Below the pieces are notes generated by a model. The model was not told the DNA's origin, ran no database searches, and was given only the letters and a program-made list of their open reading frames with translations. Of a stretch of DNA of 64,000 nt, positions 18,921-29,212 are shown one piece after another (the stretch's first letter is position 1; every line of letters starts with the position of its first letter). A program made the position numbers and the translations under genes. Source of the DNA: DASRIA01 sp963768885 (GTDB lineage Bacteria; Actinomycetota; Thermoleophilia; Solirubrobacterales; JBBDJG01); the NCBI GenBank assembly GCA_963768885.1, contig CAVYJN010000006.1:1319029-1383028 (forward strand). The letters run 5' to 3'.

Positions 18921-18940
18921 GAGCGCTCCCGGGAGCGCTC
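18921..18940. repeat. Perfect 20-bp palindrome after dtd
   Basis: GAGCGCTCCC and its exact inverse complement abut directly, two bases after the dtd stop codon. As RNA it would be a very stable hairpin without a T-run. As DNA it could bind a dimeric regulator next to the candidate rimP promoter. Confidence 0.6.
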
Positions 18941-18942
18941 GC

Positions 18943-19380
18943 TCACGCCTCCACGAGCAGTGTCACGGGGCCTTCGTTGACCAGCTCCACGGCCATCCGA
19001 GCCCCGAAGCGCCCCCTGCCGACGCGCACGCCGCATGCTTCGAGCTCGCGGCAGAAGCTGCCGTAGAGACGTTCGCCGCTCTCCGGGTCCGCCGCCTCGG
19101 TGAAGCTCGGGCGCAGGCCCCGGCGGGTGTCCCCGTAGAGGGTGAACTGGCTGATGCAGAGCGCACCGCCGCCGACGTCCAGCAGCGAGCGGTCCATGCG
19201 TCCGTCGCCACCGTCGAACACCCTCAGCTTGGCGACCTTCGCGGCGAGCCTGGCGGCCTGCTCATCGGCATCGCCCTCCCCCACGCCCAGCAGCACGACC
19301 AGTCCGGTGCCGATCTCACCGAGGACCTCGCCGTCGACGGAAACGCGCGCCGAGCTGACGCGCTGGATCAGGGCCCTCAA
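18943..19380 (-). CDS. dtd: D-aminoacyl-tRNA deacylase
   Basis: Removes D-amino acids (and glycine from tRNA-Ala) mischarged onto tRNA. 145 residues, full length. Diagnostic motifs are SQFTLYGDTRRGLRPSF with the catalytic-pocket region, and the Gly-cisPro-type C-terminal motif NEGPVTLLVE. It lies between a TPR gene and the rimP leader. Confidence 0.96.
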   Translation of the reverse strand: MRALIQRVSSARVSVDGEVLGEIGTGLVVLLGVGEGDADEQAARLAAKVAKLRVFDGGDGRMDRSLLDVGGGALCISQFTLYGDTRRGLRPSFTEAADPESGERLYGSFCRELEACGVRVGRGRFGARMAVELVNEGPVTLLVEA

Positions 19381-19423
19381 ATGCGCCGGCGGCCGTCGGC
19401 CGTCGGCGGACGGCGGACCGAAC

Positions 19424-19786
19424 TCAAGCCACCCTCAACCGATCGCGGTACAGCCGGTAATCCGTCCTGTCGGGCCGCATCCCGACCGCAAGCGACAGAT
19501 GGCGGCTCGCCGCGCGCCTGTCGCCGAGCTTCTCGAGCGACCGGCCCAGGCAGAAGTGGGCATAGTCGTTTGCCGGGTTCCGCTCCACCACGGCGGCGAA
19601 CTCGCCGGCCGCATGGCGGTAGCGGCCGCTGCGGAAGTACGCGCGCCCCAGCGCCTCGCGGATCGAGGTCTTGTCGGGCTCCAGTCGCTTGGCCTTCTCG
19701 AGCGGCACCGTGGCCTGCGCCCAATGGCTGTCCTCGATCAGGGAGAGACCGCGCTGGAACAGGTCGTATGCCTCGTGGTCGCTCAC
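19424..19786 (-). CDS. Small TPR-repeat protein
   Basis: 120 residues made almost entirely of about three tetratricopeptide repeats (LFQRGLSLIEDSHWAQA, AYFRSGRYRHAAGEF, HFCLGRSLEKLGDRRAA). No signal peptide or catalytic domain is visible, so a cytoplasmic protein-protein adaptor is likely. The GTG start overlaps the coaBC stop (GTGA), so it is translated with coaBC. Its partner is unknown. Confidence 0.82.
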   Translation of the reverse strand: MSDHEAYDLFQRGLSLIEDSHWAQATVPLEKAKRLEPDKTSIREALGRAYFRSGRYRHAAGEFAAVVERNPANDYAHFCLGRSLEKLGDRRAASRHLSLAVGMRPDRTDYRLYRDRLRVA

Positions 19787-21048
19787 GGCTTGGGCTCCCG
19801 CGGCTTGGCCCGCTCACCGGTGCGCATCTCCTGCACGAAGTCGAGGACCCGCGCCGCCACGTCCTCCTTGGAGCTGCGCGGCACGTGCAGCTCGCCGGCG
19901 CGCCCGAGGATCACCACCTCGTTCTGATCGGAGTCGAAGCCGATGTCCGGACGCGAGATGTCGTTCACGACGATGGCGTCGAGTCCCTTGCGGGCGAGCT
20001 TGTCCTTTGCCCGTCCCAGTGCCTCGGGGCCGTGCTCGGCGGCGAAGCCGACGATCAGCTGTCCCTCGCGGCGCATGCCGGCCGCCTCCGCGAGCACGTC
20101 CGACGTCGCGACGAGGTCGACCGTGAGCGACTCGCGGCCCTCCTTGGAGAGCTTGTCGTCGATCGGCCGCTCCGGCCGGAAGTCGGCGACCGCCGCTGCC
20201 ATCAGCAGCAGGTCGGTCTGCTCGAAGCGCCCGAGCGTGGCGTCGCGCAGCTCCGCCGCGGTCCGCACCGGCACATATGAGACACCCGGTGTCCGGTCGA
20301 GCGTGGTGTTGGCGGCGATCACGGTGACCGCGGCGCCGCGGCGCGCCGCCTCGGCGGCAAGCGCGAATCCCATCCGCCCGCTGGAGCGATTGCCGACGAA
20401 CCGCACGGAGTCGAGGGGCTCCCGTGTTCCACCGGCCGTCACCAGTACCCGCATGCCGTCGAGCGGCCGCGGAGCGCCGCCGGCCACCATCTCGATCGCC
20501 TCCAGGATCGCGGCCGGCTCTGCGAGCCGGCCGATCCCCCACTCTCCGCGGGAGGCGAGCTGGCCGGTGCCCGGCTCGACGATGTGCACGCCCCGCGCGC
20601 GCAGGGTCTCCAGGTTCGCCTGGGTGGCCGGGTGCTCGTACATCCGGTTGTTCATCGCCGGAGCGACCAGCACAGGCGCCGCCGAGGCCAGATACGCGGT
20701 GGTCAGGAGGTTGTCGGCCTGCCCCGTCGCGAGCTTGGCGATCGTGTTCGCGGTCGCGGGCGCGACGCAGTAGGCGTCACAGCGGGCGGCCACCTCGAGA
20801 TGGCTGATCGGGTAGTGGTCGGGAAGGGTCTCGCCCGGGTACGCGCCCCGCGCGGGGTCGCGCTCGAGCTCGTCGACCAGCACGGGCGCGCCGGTGATGC
20901 CCTCGAAGGTCGCGCTGCCCACGAAACGCAGCGAGTCCCGCGTCTGGATGACCCGCAGGGCATGGCCTGCCTTCACGGCGAGGCGCGCAAGCTCGACCGC
21001 CTTGTAGGCGGAGATGCCGCCACTCGTGCCCAGCAGAATCCTTGCCAT
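19783..21048 (-). CDS. coaBC: Phosphopantothenoylcysteine decarboxylase / phosphopantothenate-cysteine ligase
   Basis: Bifunctional coenzyme A biosynthesis flavoprotein, 421 residues. The N-terminal CoaC half has ILLGTSGGISAYKA, APATANTIAKLATGQADNL and PAMNNRMYEHPATQ. The C-terminal CoaB half has VLVTAGGTREPLDSVRFVGNR followed by SSGRMGFALA, and the DLLLMAAAVADFRP region. Where E. coli Dfp has a Cys in ACGxxGxGRM, this protein reads ASRGEWGIGRL without a cysteine. It lies downstream of rpoZ, a common arrangement. Confidence 0.96.
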   Translation of the reverse strand: MARILLGTSGGISAYKAVELARLAVKAGHALRVIQTRDSLRFVGSATFEGITGAPVLVDELERDPARGAYPGETLPDHYPISHLEVAARCDAYCVAPATANTIAKLATGQADNLLTTAYLASAAPVLVAPAMNNRMYEHPATQANLETLRARGVHIVEPGTGQLASRGEWGIGRLAEPAAILEAIEMVAGGAPRPLDGMRVLVTAGGTREPLDSVRFVGNRSSGRMGFALAAEAARRGAAVTVIAANTTLDRTPGVSYVPVRTAAELRDATLGRFEQTDLLLMAAAVADFRPERPIDDKLSKEGRESLTVDLVATSDVLAEAAGMRREGQLIVGFAAEHGPEALGRAKDKLARKGLDAIVVNDISRPDIGFDSDQNEVVILGRAGELHVPRSSKEDVAARVLDFVQEMRTGERAKPREPKP

Positions 21049-21094
21049 TACGTGTGCCCTCGGCCATTAAACCGGGATGTCGGCCTCTGAGCCA

Positions 21095-21148
21095 AATATC
21101 TAGGCGGCTTCGCCGCCACCTAAAGTCCCGAGAGTCCCGCTACGCGGG
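21095..21148 (-). repeat. Two-hairpin intergenic repeat, copy 1 (rpoZ-coaBC gap)
   Basis: Read on the minus strand: a 5-bp hairpin CCCGC-GTA-GCGGG, a 9-base spacer ACTCTCGGG, the block ACTTTAGGT, a 6-bp hairpin GGCGGC-GAA-GCCGCC, then TAGATATT. The 32-base second half is identical to the copy at 44,534-44,565. A second TAGATATT, followed by a similar GGGTCAGGAGG sequence, lies at 21,149-21,167 and supplies the rpoZ stop codon, so a partial copy adjoins. Confidence 0.8.
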
Positions 21149-21164
21149 CCTCCTGACCCAATAT

Positions 21165-21395
21165 CTAGACACGGTAGCGCGAGTTGATCTTGCCCTGCGC
21201 GACCTCTTCGAGCGCGATCGTGAGGTAGTTCTTCGAAGGCGTGTCCACCATCGGCGGCGGGAACTCCTCGAAAACTCCCTCGCCGAGCGTGTGGTAGTAG
21301 TTGTTGATCTGCCGCGCACGCTTGGCAGCCACGATCACGGCCGCGTAGTGGGAGTCGACGTGTTCGAGCAGCGTGTCGATGCGGGGATAGATCAA
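21165..21395 (-). CDS. rpoZ: DNA-directed RNA polymerase omega subunit
   Basis: 76-residue small RNA polymerase subunit aiding beta-prime folding. The conserved VIVAAKRARQINNYYHTL and NYLTIALEEVAQGKI stretches are typical of actinobacterial omega. The start is a TTG with CAGGAGG upstream. The order gmk, rpoZ, coaBC is widely conserved. Its TAG stop is part of a TAGATATT repeat edge. Confidence 0.96.
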   Translation of the reverse strand: MIYPRIDTLLEHVDSHYAAVIVAAKRARQINNYYHTLGEGVFEEFPPPMVDTPSKNYLTIALEEVAQGKINSRYRV

Positions 21396-21455
21396 AAGTC
21401 CTCCTGTCGGGTCGGCCGGGAGCCCGATTCTACCTGAGGCCCCAGGAGGCCCCTT

Positions 21456-22010
21456 TCAAGAGTCGCTCTCGAGGCGGGCGCGCACGAAATCGATCAGCTC
21501 GCGTGCGGCGCGCTCGACGTCTTCGTTGACGATCACGTGCCCGAACTCGCCCCGGGCCTGCAACTCCCGCTCGGCGACCGCGAGCCGGCTCGAGATCTCC
21601 TCGGGGCTGTCGGTGCCCCGTCCCTCCAGGCGGCGGCGGAGATCCTCGGGCGAGGGCGGCGCGATGAAGACCCGGACGGCGTCGGGCATCGTGTCGCGGA
21701 TCTGGCGGGCGCCCTGGAGCTCGATCTCGAGCACGACGCTGTCGCCGCGATCGAGGCGCGGGTCCACCTCGGAGCGCAGGGTGCCGTAGCTGTGCGAGGC
21801 GTAGTCCGCGTGCTCGATGAAGTCCCCGGCCTCGACCCGCCGCGCGAAGTCGTCGTCGTCCATGAAGTGGTAGTGGACCCCGTCCCGCTCGGAGCCGCGG
21901 GGGGCCCGCGTGGTGCCCGAGACCGACAGCTCGAGCCCGGGAACCTCCTCGAGGAGGTGCTCGATCAGGGTGCCCTTGCCGACCCCGGAGGGGCCGGTGA
22001 TGACGAACAA
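21456..22010 (-). CDS. gmk: Guanylate kinase
   Basis: Phosphorylates GMP to GDP. About 184 residues. The P-loop GPSGVGKGTL opens the protein, followed by SGTTRAPRGSERDGVHYHF, the GMP-binding ASHSYGTLRSEV and LEIELQGARQI. No ATG lies near the conserved N-terminus. I use the TTG of LFVITG, just after the stop of the host-factor gene, with a GAGGG upstream; a slightly longer form is possible. Confidence 0.95.
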   Translation of the reverse strand: MFVITGPSGVGKGTLIEHLLEEVPGLELSVSGTTRAPRGSERDGVHYHFMDDDDFARRVEAGDFIEHADYASHSYGTLRSEVDPRLDRGDSVVLEIELQGARQIRDTMPDAVRVFIAPPSPEDLRRRLEGRGTDSPEEISSRLAVAERELQARGEFGHVIVNEDVERAARELIDFVRARLESDS

Positions 22011-22023
22011 CCGCCCTCGGCGA

Positions 22024-22359
22024 CTACCTCCGGATGAGGTGCCCGATGAGCTCACGGCGCTGGCGCTCCGAAAGTCCGCCGATCGTCTTGCTCGGCGAGA
22101 TCCGGCACTGCGCCAGGATCTTGTTGACCTTGACGTGGCCGTACTTGGGCACGGCCAGCAGCATGTCGGAGACCTTTGCGGTGAGGATGTAGTCCGGCGG
22201 GTCGCGCAGCAGGACCGCGATGTTCGCGTCGCCATCCTTCAACTTGCGCTTGAGCTTCGCGCGCTCGGTCCTGATCCGGTTCGCCGCGTTGAGCGCCTCC
22301 ATCCTCTGAGACAGCGAGCGCTCGGGGGCTGTGGAGGCAGACTTCGTGGCGGCGGGCAT
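22024..22359 (-). CDS. mihF: Actinobacterial integration host factor (MihF family)
   Basis: Nucleoid-associated DNA-binding protein of the mycobacterial IHF type, unrelated to E. coli IHF/HU, which supports phage integration and chromosome structure in actinobacteria. 111 residues. The helix-two-turn-helix-containing core AALNxA-like segment, LKRKLKDGDANIAVLL, LLAVPKYGHVKVNKILA and the IGGLSERQRREL tail are characteristic. It lies directly upstream of gmk, as in mycobacteria. A clear promoter ends eight bases before its ATG. Confidence 0.93.
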   Translation of the reverse strand: MPAATKSASTAPERSLSQRMEALNAANRIRTERAKLKRKLKDGDANIAVLLRDPPDYILTAKVSDMLLAVPKYGHVKVNKILAQCRISPSKTIGGLSERQRRELIGHLIRR

Positions 22360-22367
22360 GGGCGGCG

Positions 22368-22395
22368 ATTATACGCACGGCTTGGGGGGGTGCAA
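22368..22395 (-). promoter_or_regulatory. Promoter of mihF-gmk-rpoZ, apparently leaderless
   Basis: On the minus strand a perfect TATAAT (22,368-22,373) has TTGCAC 16 bases upstream. Only eight bases separate the -10 from the mihF ATG, so transcription would start about two bases before the start codon. This is the best-matching promoter seen in the window. Confidence 0.7.
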
Positions 22396-22407
22396 CCGCC
22401 GACCTCG

Positions 22408-22440
22408 AAAAAATCTGTCGCAACGAAATGCATCCTTGCG
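22408..22440 (-). terminator. Likely terminator of the pyr operon
   Basis: Downstream of pyrD on the minus strand, CGCAA and TTGCG form a short stem around a 12-base loop, followed five bases later by six T residues. The stem is weak, but the position, between the pyrD stop and the mihF promoter, fits transcription termination. Confidence 0.5.
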
Positions 22441-22504
22441 CGACCCTTCGGCGGGTCCGCAAACGCGTCGGAAATCTGGTAACGAAACGCGCGGCGATCC
22501 GAGG

Positions 22505-23461
22505 TCAGGCGACGCGCAGGCGATCGCGTGCAGCGTTCGTCGCAGCCGCAACGGACCCACCACCGCGTGCGCGCAACTCGCGATCGAGGTCGTCGCGCAC
22601 GCGCGTGCCGGCGGCGGGATCGCGGAAGCTCTCGGTGCCAACCGCGACGCACGTTGCACCTGCGTCGAGGAAGTCGAGCGCGTCGCGTCCGCACTGGATG
22701 CCCCCCATGCCGACGATCGGCACGTGCGTGCGCGTCGCGACCTGCATTGTCATCGCGAGCGCGACCGGACGCACGGCGGGACCCGACAGGCCGCCCTGTC
22801 GCGCGCCCAGCCAAGGCGCGCCCGTGCGTGGTTCGATCGCGCTTGCGCGCAGTGTGTTGATCAACGAGAGCGCATCCGCGCCGCCGTCCTGAGCGGCGAG
22901 CGCGACCGGCACGACATCCGAGACATTCGGTGTCAACTTCACGATCAGCGGCTTGTCGCACAGCGGCCGCACGCGCGCCATCAGCGCGGACATCTCGTCG
23001 CTTTCGCTGCCGATCACGCAGCCCGACTTGACGTTCGGGCAGGAGACGTTCAGCTCGAGCGCGGCTACCTCCGGCCGGCGCCCCACCCCCTCCACGAGGG
23101 CCGCGAACTCGTCCAGCGAGAACCCGGCGACGCTCACCACCAGGGGTACCGGAAGGGTCGCCAGTTCGGGCAGATCCCGCTCCAGAAAGCCGTCCAGGCC
23201 CTTGTTGGGCAAACCGATCGAGTTGATCAGGCCGGCCGGCGTCTCCCACAGGCGCGGCGGCGGGTTGCCGCCTCGCGCGGCAAGCGTGATCGTCTTCGAG
23301 ACGAAGGCGGAGAAGGGGAAGCGCTCGCGCACGGCGTCGCCGAACGTCCGCAGCGCGGCGATCGCGTCCCAGGTGCCCGAGGCGTTCACGACGGGGTGCG
23401 ACAGGCGCAGTCCCGCGAGGTCCACCTCGAGCAGCTCGTGCCGTGGCGGCGCGACAGTCAC
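22505..23461 (-). CDS. pyrD: Dihydroorotate dehydrogenase, class 1B catalytic subunit
   Basis: FMN enzyme oxidising dihydroorotate to orotate. About 318 residues. Motifs include HPVVNASGTWD, the SKTITLAARGGNPPPRLWE segment, NVSCPNVKSG with the catalytic cysteine region, VKLTPNVSD, and the FMN phosphate site IVGMGGIQCGRDALDFL. The adjacent pyrK provides the NAD-linked electron-transfer subunit, making it class 1B. The GTG start overlaps the pyrK stop (GTGA). It is the last gene of the pyr operon. Confidence 0.97.
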   Translation of the reverse strand: MTVAPPRHELLEVDLAGLRLSHPVVNASGTWDAIAALRTFGDAVRERFPFSAFVSKTITLAARGGNPPPRLWETPAGLINSIGLPNKGLDGFLERDLPELATLPVPLVVSVAGFSLDEFAALVEGVGRRPEVAALELNVSCPNVKSGCVIGSESDEMSALMARVRPLCDKPLIVKLTPNVSDVVPVALAAQDGGADALSLINTLRASAIEPRTGAPWLGARQGGLSGPAVRPVALAMTMQVATRTHVPIVGMGGIQCGRDALDFLDAGATCVAVGTESFRDPAAGTRVRDDLDRELRARGGGSVAAATNAARDRLRVA

Positions 23462-24287
23462 TCCCAGCCCTCGGCCAGGTCGGCAGCCGAAACGATCGGT
23501 CCGTCGACGCACAGGCGCCTGTACCCGCGCGTCGTGCGCACCACGCAGCCGAAGCATGCGCCGAACCCGCACGCCATGCCCGCCTCCATCGCAAGCTGAC
23601 CGTCGACGCGTTGTGCGGCGCATATGCGCCGCACCGCCTCGAGCATCGGCGGTGGGCCGCACGCGTACACCGTGTCGAGCTCGCGCAACTCTTCGTGCAG
23701 CAACTCGGTGACGAGCCCGTGACGACCATGCGAGCCGTCGTCGGTCGCAATCGACACGTCGCCTGCAAACAGGTCGCGCGCTCGCGCATGAGCTGCGTCG
23801 CGAAAGCCGAGCACCAACTTCGGCTCGGCACCGCGTGCGCGCAGCGCGTCGTTCCAGATCACGAGCGGCGCGACACCGATCCCGCCGCCGACGAGCACGG
23901 CACGGCCGCCGGCGGCGGGTTCGCTGAACCCGATCCCGAGCGGACCGGCGATCCAGATCTCCTCACCCGGCGCAGCGCGGGCGAGCCGCTCGGTCCCCGG
24001 CCCGATCTCGTCGAGCAGGAAGGCGAGGCGGTCGCCCTCGACACGACAGACCGAGAACGCTCGTCCCAGATGCGGGCGCCCGGACACCCCACCCCACCCC
24101 GCGGCGGTCGCAAGCATGTAGAACTGCCCCGCGACCGGACGCGGGCCCTCGGGGTCGGCGAGCGAGACGAGCGTGTATCGGCCGACCGCTTCGCTCGCGA
24201 CCACCGGCGCGCGGCGGCGGCCGAACGGGGCGAGGGCGCGCGGTCCCTCCTCGGGCGCGGCCAGGCCCCGCTCGATCTCGGTCGCGC

Positions 24288-24291
<4 letters not shown>
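23458..24291 (-). CDS. pyrK: Dihydroorotate dehydrogenase electron-transfer subunit
   Basis: FAD and [2Fe-2S] subunit passing electrons from PyrD to NAD+. 277 residues. The FAD-binding domain is followed by an NAD-binding domain with VLVGGGIGVAPL and YACGPPPMLEAV. The C-terminal cysteine cluster MACGFGACFGCVVRT plus a fourth Cys in YRRLCVDGP matches the iron-sulfur site. The GTG start overlaps the carB stop. Confidence 0.95.
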
Positions 24292-27510
<3,219 letters not shown>

Positions 27511-27518
<8 letters not shown>

Positions 27519-28626
27519 CCGCCAGCTCCAGGAACCGGTCGAACAGATAGAGGGAGTCGTGCGGGCCCGGCCCCGCCTCGGGGTGGTACTGCACGCAGGC
27601 CCCGGGGACGTCGCGCAGCACCAGTCCCTCGACCGTGCGGTCGTAGAGGTTCACGTGGGAGAGCTCGGCGACGCCGAAGTCGGTCTCCCAGCGCACGGGC
27701 TCGTCGCCCGGGACGGTGTGCTCGCCGCCGGGCCCGACCACCGCGAAGCCGTGGTTCTGCGCGGTGATCTCGATCTTCCCCGTCTCGAGGTCCTTCACGG
27801 GGTGGTTCGCGCCGCGGTGGCCGAACGGCAGCTTGAACGTCTCGAGGCCGACCGCGCGGCAGAGCAGCTGGTGGCCGAGGCAGATCCCGAACACGGGCAC
27901 CCTGCCGACCAGCTCGCGCACCGTCCCGACGACGTAGTCGAGCGCCGCGGGATCGCCGGGGCCGTTCGCCAGGAAGACGGCATCGGGCTCCTGCTCGAGC
28001 ACCGCTTCCGCGCTCGTCGTGCAGGGCAGCAGCGTGAGGTGCACGTCGCGCTCGCGCAGGTTGCGCACGATCGACGACTTGATCCCCGTGTCGAGCGCGG
28101 CGACCCGCGGGCCGCTGCCCTCACCGAAGACGATCGGCTCGGCGGGCGTCACCTCGCGCGCGAGGTCGCGGCCCGTCATCGAAGGCTCGCGCTCGATCAG
28201 CGCGCGCGCCTCCTCGACCGGCATGTCGCCGGGGAAGACGCCGCCGCGCATCGCGCCGCGGTCGCGGATGTGGCGCACCAGGCCGCGCGTGTCGACGCCG
28301 CCGATCGCGGCGACGCCGTGCCGCTCCAGCCAGTCGAGCCAGCCACCGTCCGAATTGCCCGGCGCCGCGTTTACCGGCTCGCGCATGATCACCGCCGTAG
28401 CGTGCGGGCGATCGGACTCCGTCGCCTGCGGCCGGACGCCGTAGTTGCCGACCAGCGGGTAGGTGAAGGTGATGACCTGGCCGGCGTAGGAGGGATCGGT
28501 GACCGCCTCCTGGTAGCCCGTCATCGCCGTGTTGAAGACCACCTCGCCGAGCGCCGGGCCGCGCGCGCCGACGGCATCGCCGTCGAGTCGCGTGCCGTCC
28601 TCGAGCAAGACATACGCCGAGGTCAT
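27511..28626 (-). CDS. carA: Carbamoyl-phosphate synthase small (glutamine amidotransferase) subunit
   Basis: Hydrolyses glutamine and channels ammonia to CarB. 371 residues from ATG; a TTG two codons upstream is also possible. The N-terminal domain has GEVVFNTAMTGYQEAVTDPS. The class I amidotransferase domain has the nucleophile cysteine in VFGICLGHQLL and the His in VQYHPEAGPGPHDS. A 10-bp hairpin separates it from the upstream isochorismatase-like gene. Confidence 0.97.
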
Positions 28627-28650
28627 CGGCAACCCGATCCCGCCTGGGAC

Positions 28651-28676
28651 CGGCGATTCTGGCTAAAGAATCGCCG
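28651..28676. repeat. Perfect hairpin within the pyr operon before carA
   Basis: CGGCGATTCT and AGAATCGCCG form a perfect 10-bp stem with a 6-base loop, lying in the 52-base gap between the isochorismatase-like gene and carA. No T-run follows, so it is more likely an RNA-stability or processing element, or a protein-binding site, than a terminator. Confidence 0.6.
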
Positions 28677-28678
28677 CT

Positions 28679-29212
28679 TCATTTGACCAGGGCCTGCACT
28701 TCCTTGAACTCGGGCGTGCCGGCCCTTCCCAGCAACTCGAACAGCGCCGTCTCGACGCTCGTGACGACCGCGCCGGAGCGCTCCATCTTGTGCAGCCCGA
28801 GCGCGCGGTTCTCCGCCGTGCGCGAGGTGACCGCGTCCTGCGCGACCTGTACCTCGCGGCCCGCGGCCAGCAGGTCCTCGGCGGTCTGGCTGACGCACAC
28901 GTGCGCCTCGATGCCGCAGAGCAGGACCTGATCGCGCTGCAACGCGCCGGCGAAGCCCTCCGCCTGCGCGGCGCTGAAGCAGACCTTCTCGATCGGCTCG
29001 ACGCCGTCGAGGTGCCCGGCGACCTCCGGGACGGTGCGACCGAGCCCCTTCGGGTACTGCTCGGTGACCAGCACGGGCAGCCCGAGCACGCGCGCGCCCT
29101 GGACGAGCACGGCCACGTTGGCTGCCACCCGCTCGAAATCGAGGACCGCGGGCCTGAACGCTTCCTGCACGTCGACGACGACCAATGCGGTCCGCTCGCG
29201 GTCGAGCTTCAC
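28679..29212 (-). CDS. Isochorismatase-like cysteine hydrolase inside the pyr operon
   Basis: 177 residues, of the isochorismatase/nicotinamidase superfamily. The catalytic Asp is in VVVDVQEAF, the Lys probably in EQYPKGLGRTV, and the Cys in CGIEAHVCVSQTAEDL with the cis-peptide region just before it. The GTG start overlaps the pyrC stop (GTGA), so it is fully embedded in the operon. Family members hydrolyse nicotinamide, ureidoacrylate, N-carbamoyl compounds or isochorismate. The operon suggests a pyrimidine- or carbamoyl-related amide, but the substrate cannot be told from sequence. Confidence 0.88.
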   Translation of the reverse strand: MKLDRERTALVVVDVQEAFRPAVLDFERVAANVAVLVQGARVLGLPVLVTEQYPKGLGRTVPEVAGHLDGVEPIEKVCFSAAQAEGFAGALQRDQVLLCGIEAHVCVSQTAEDLLAAGREVQVAQDAVTSRTAENRALGLHKMERSGAVVTSVETALFELLGRAGTPEFKEVQALVK

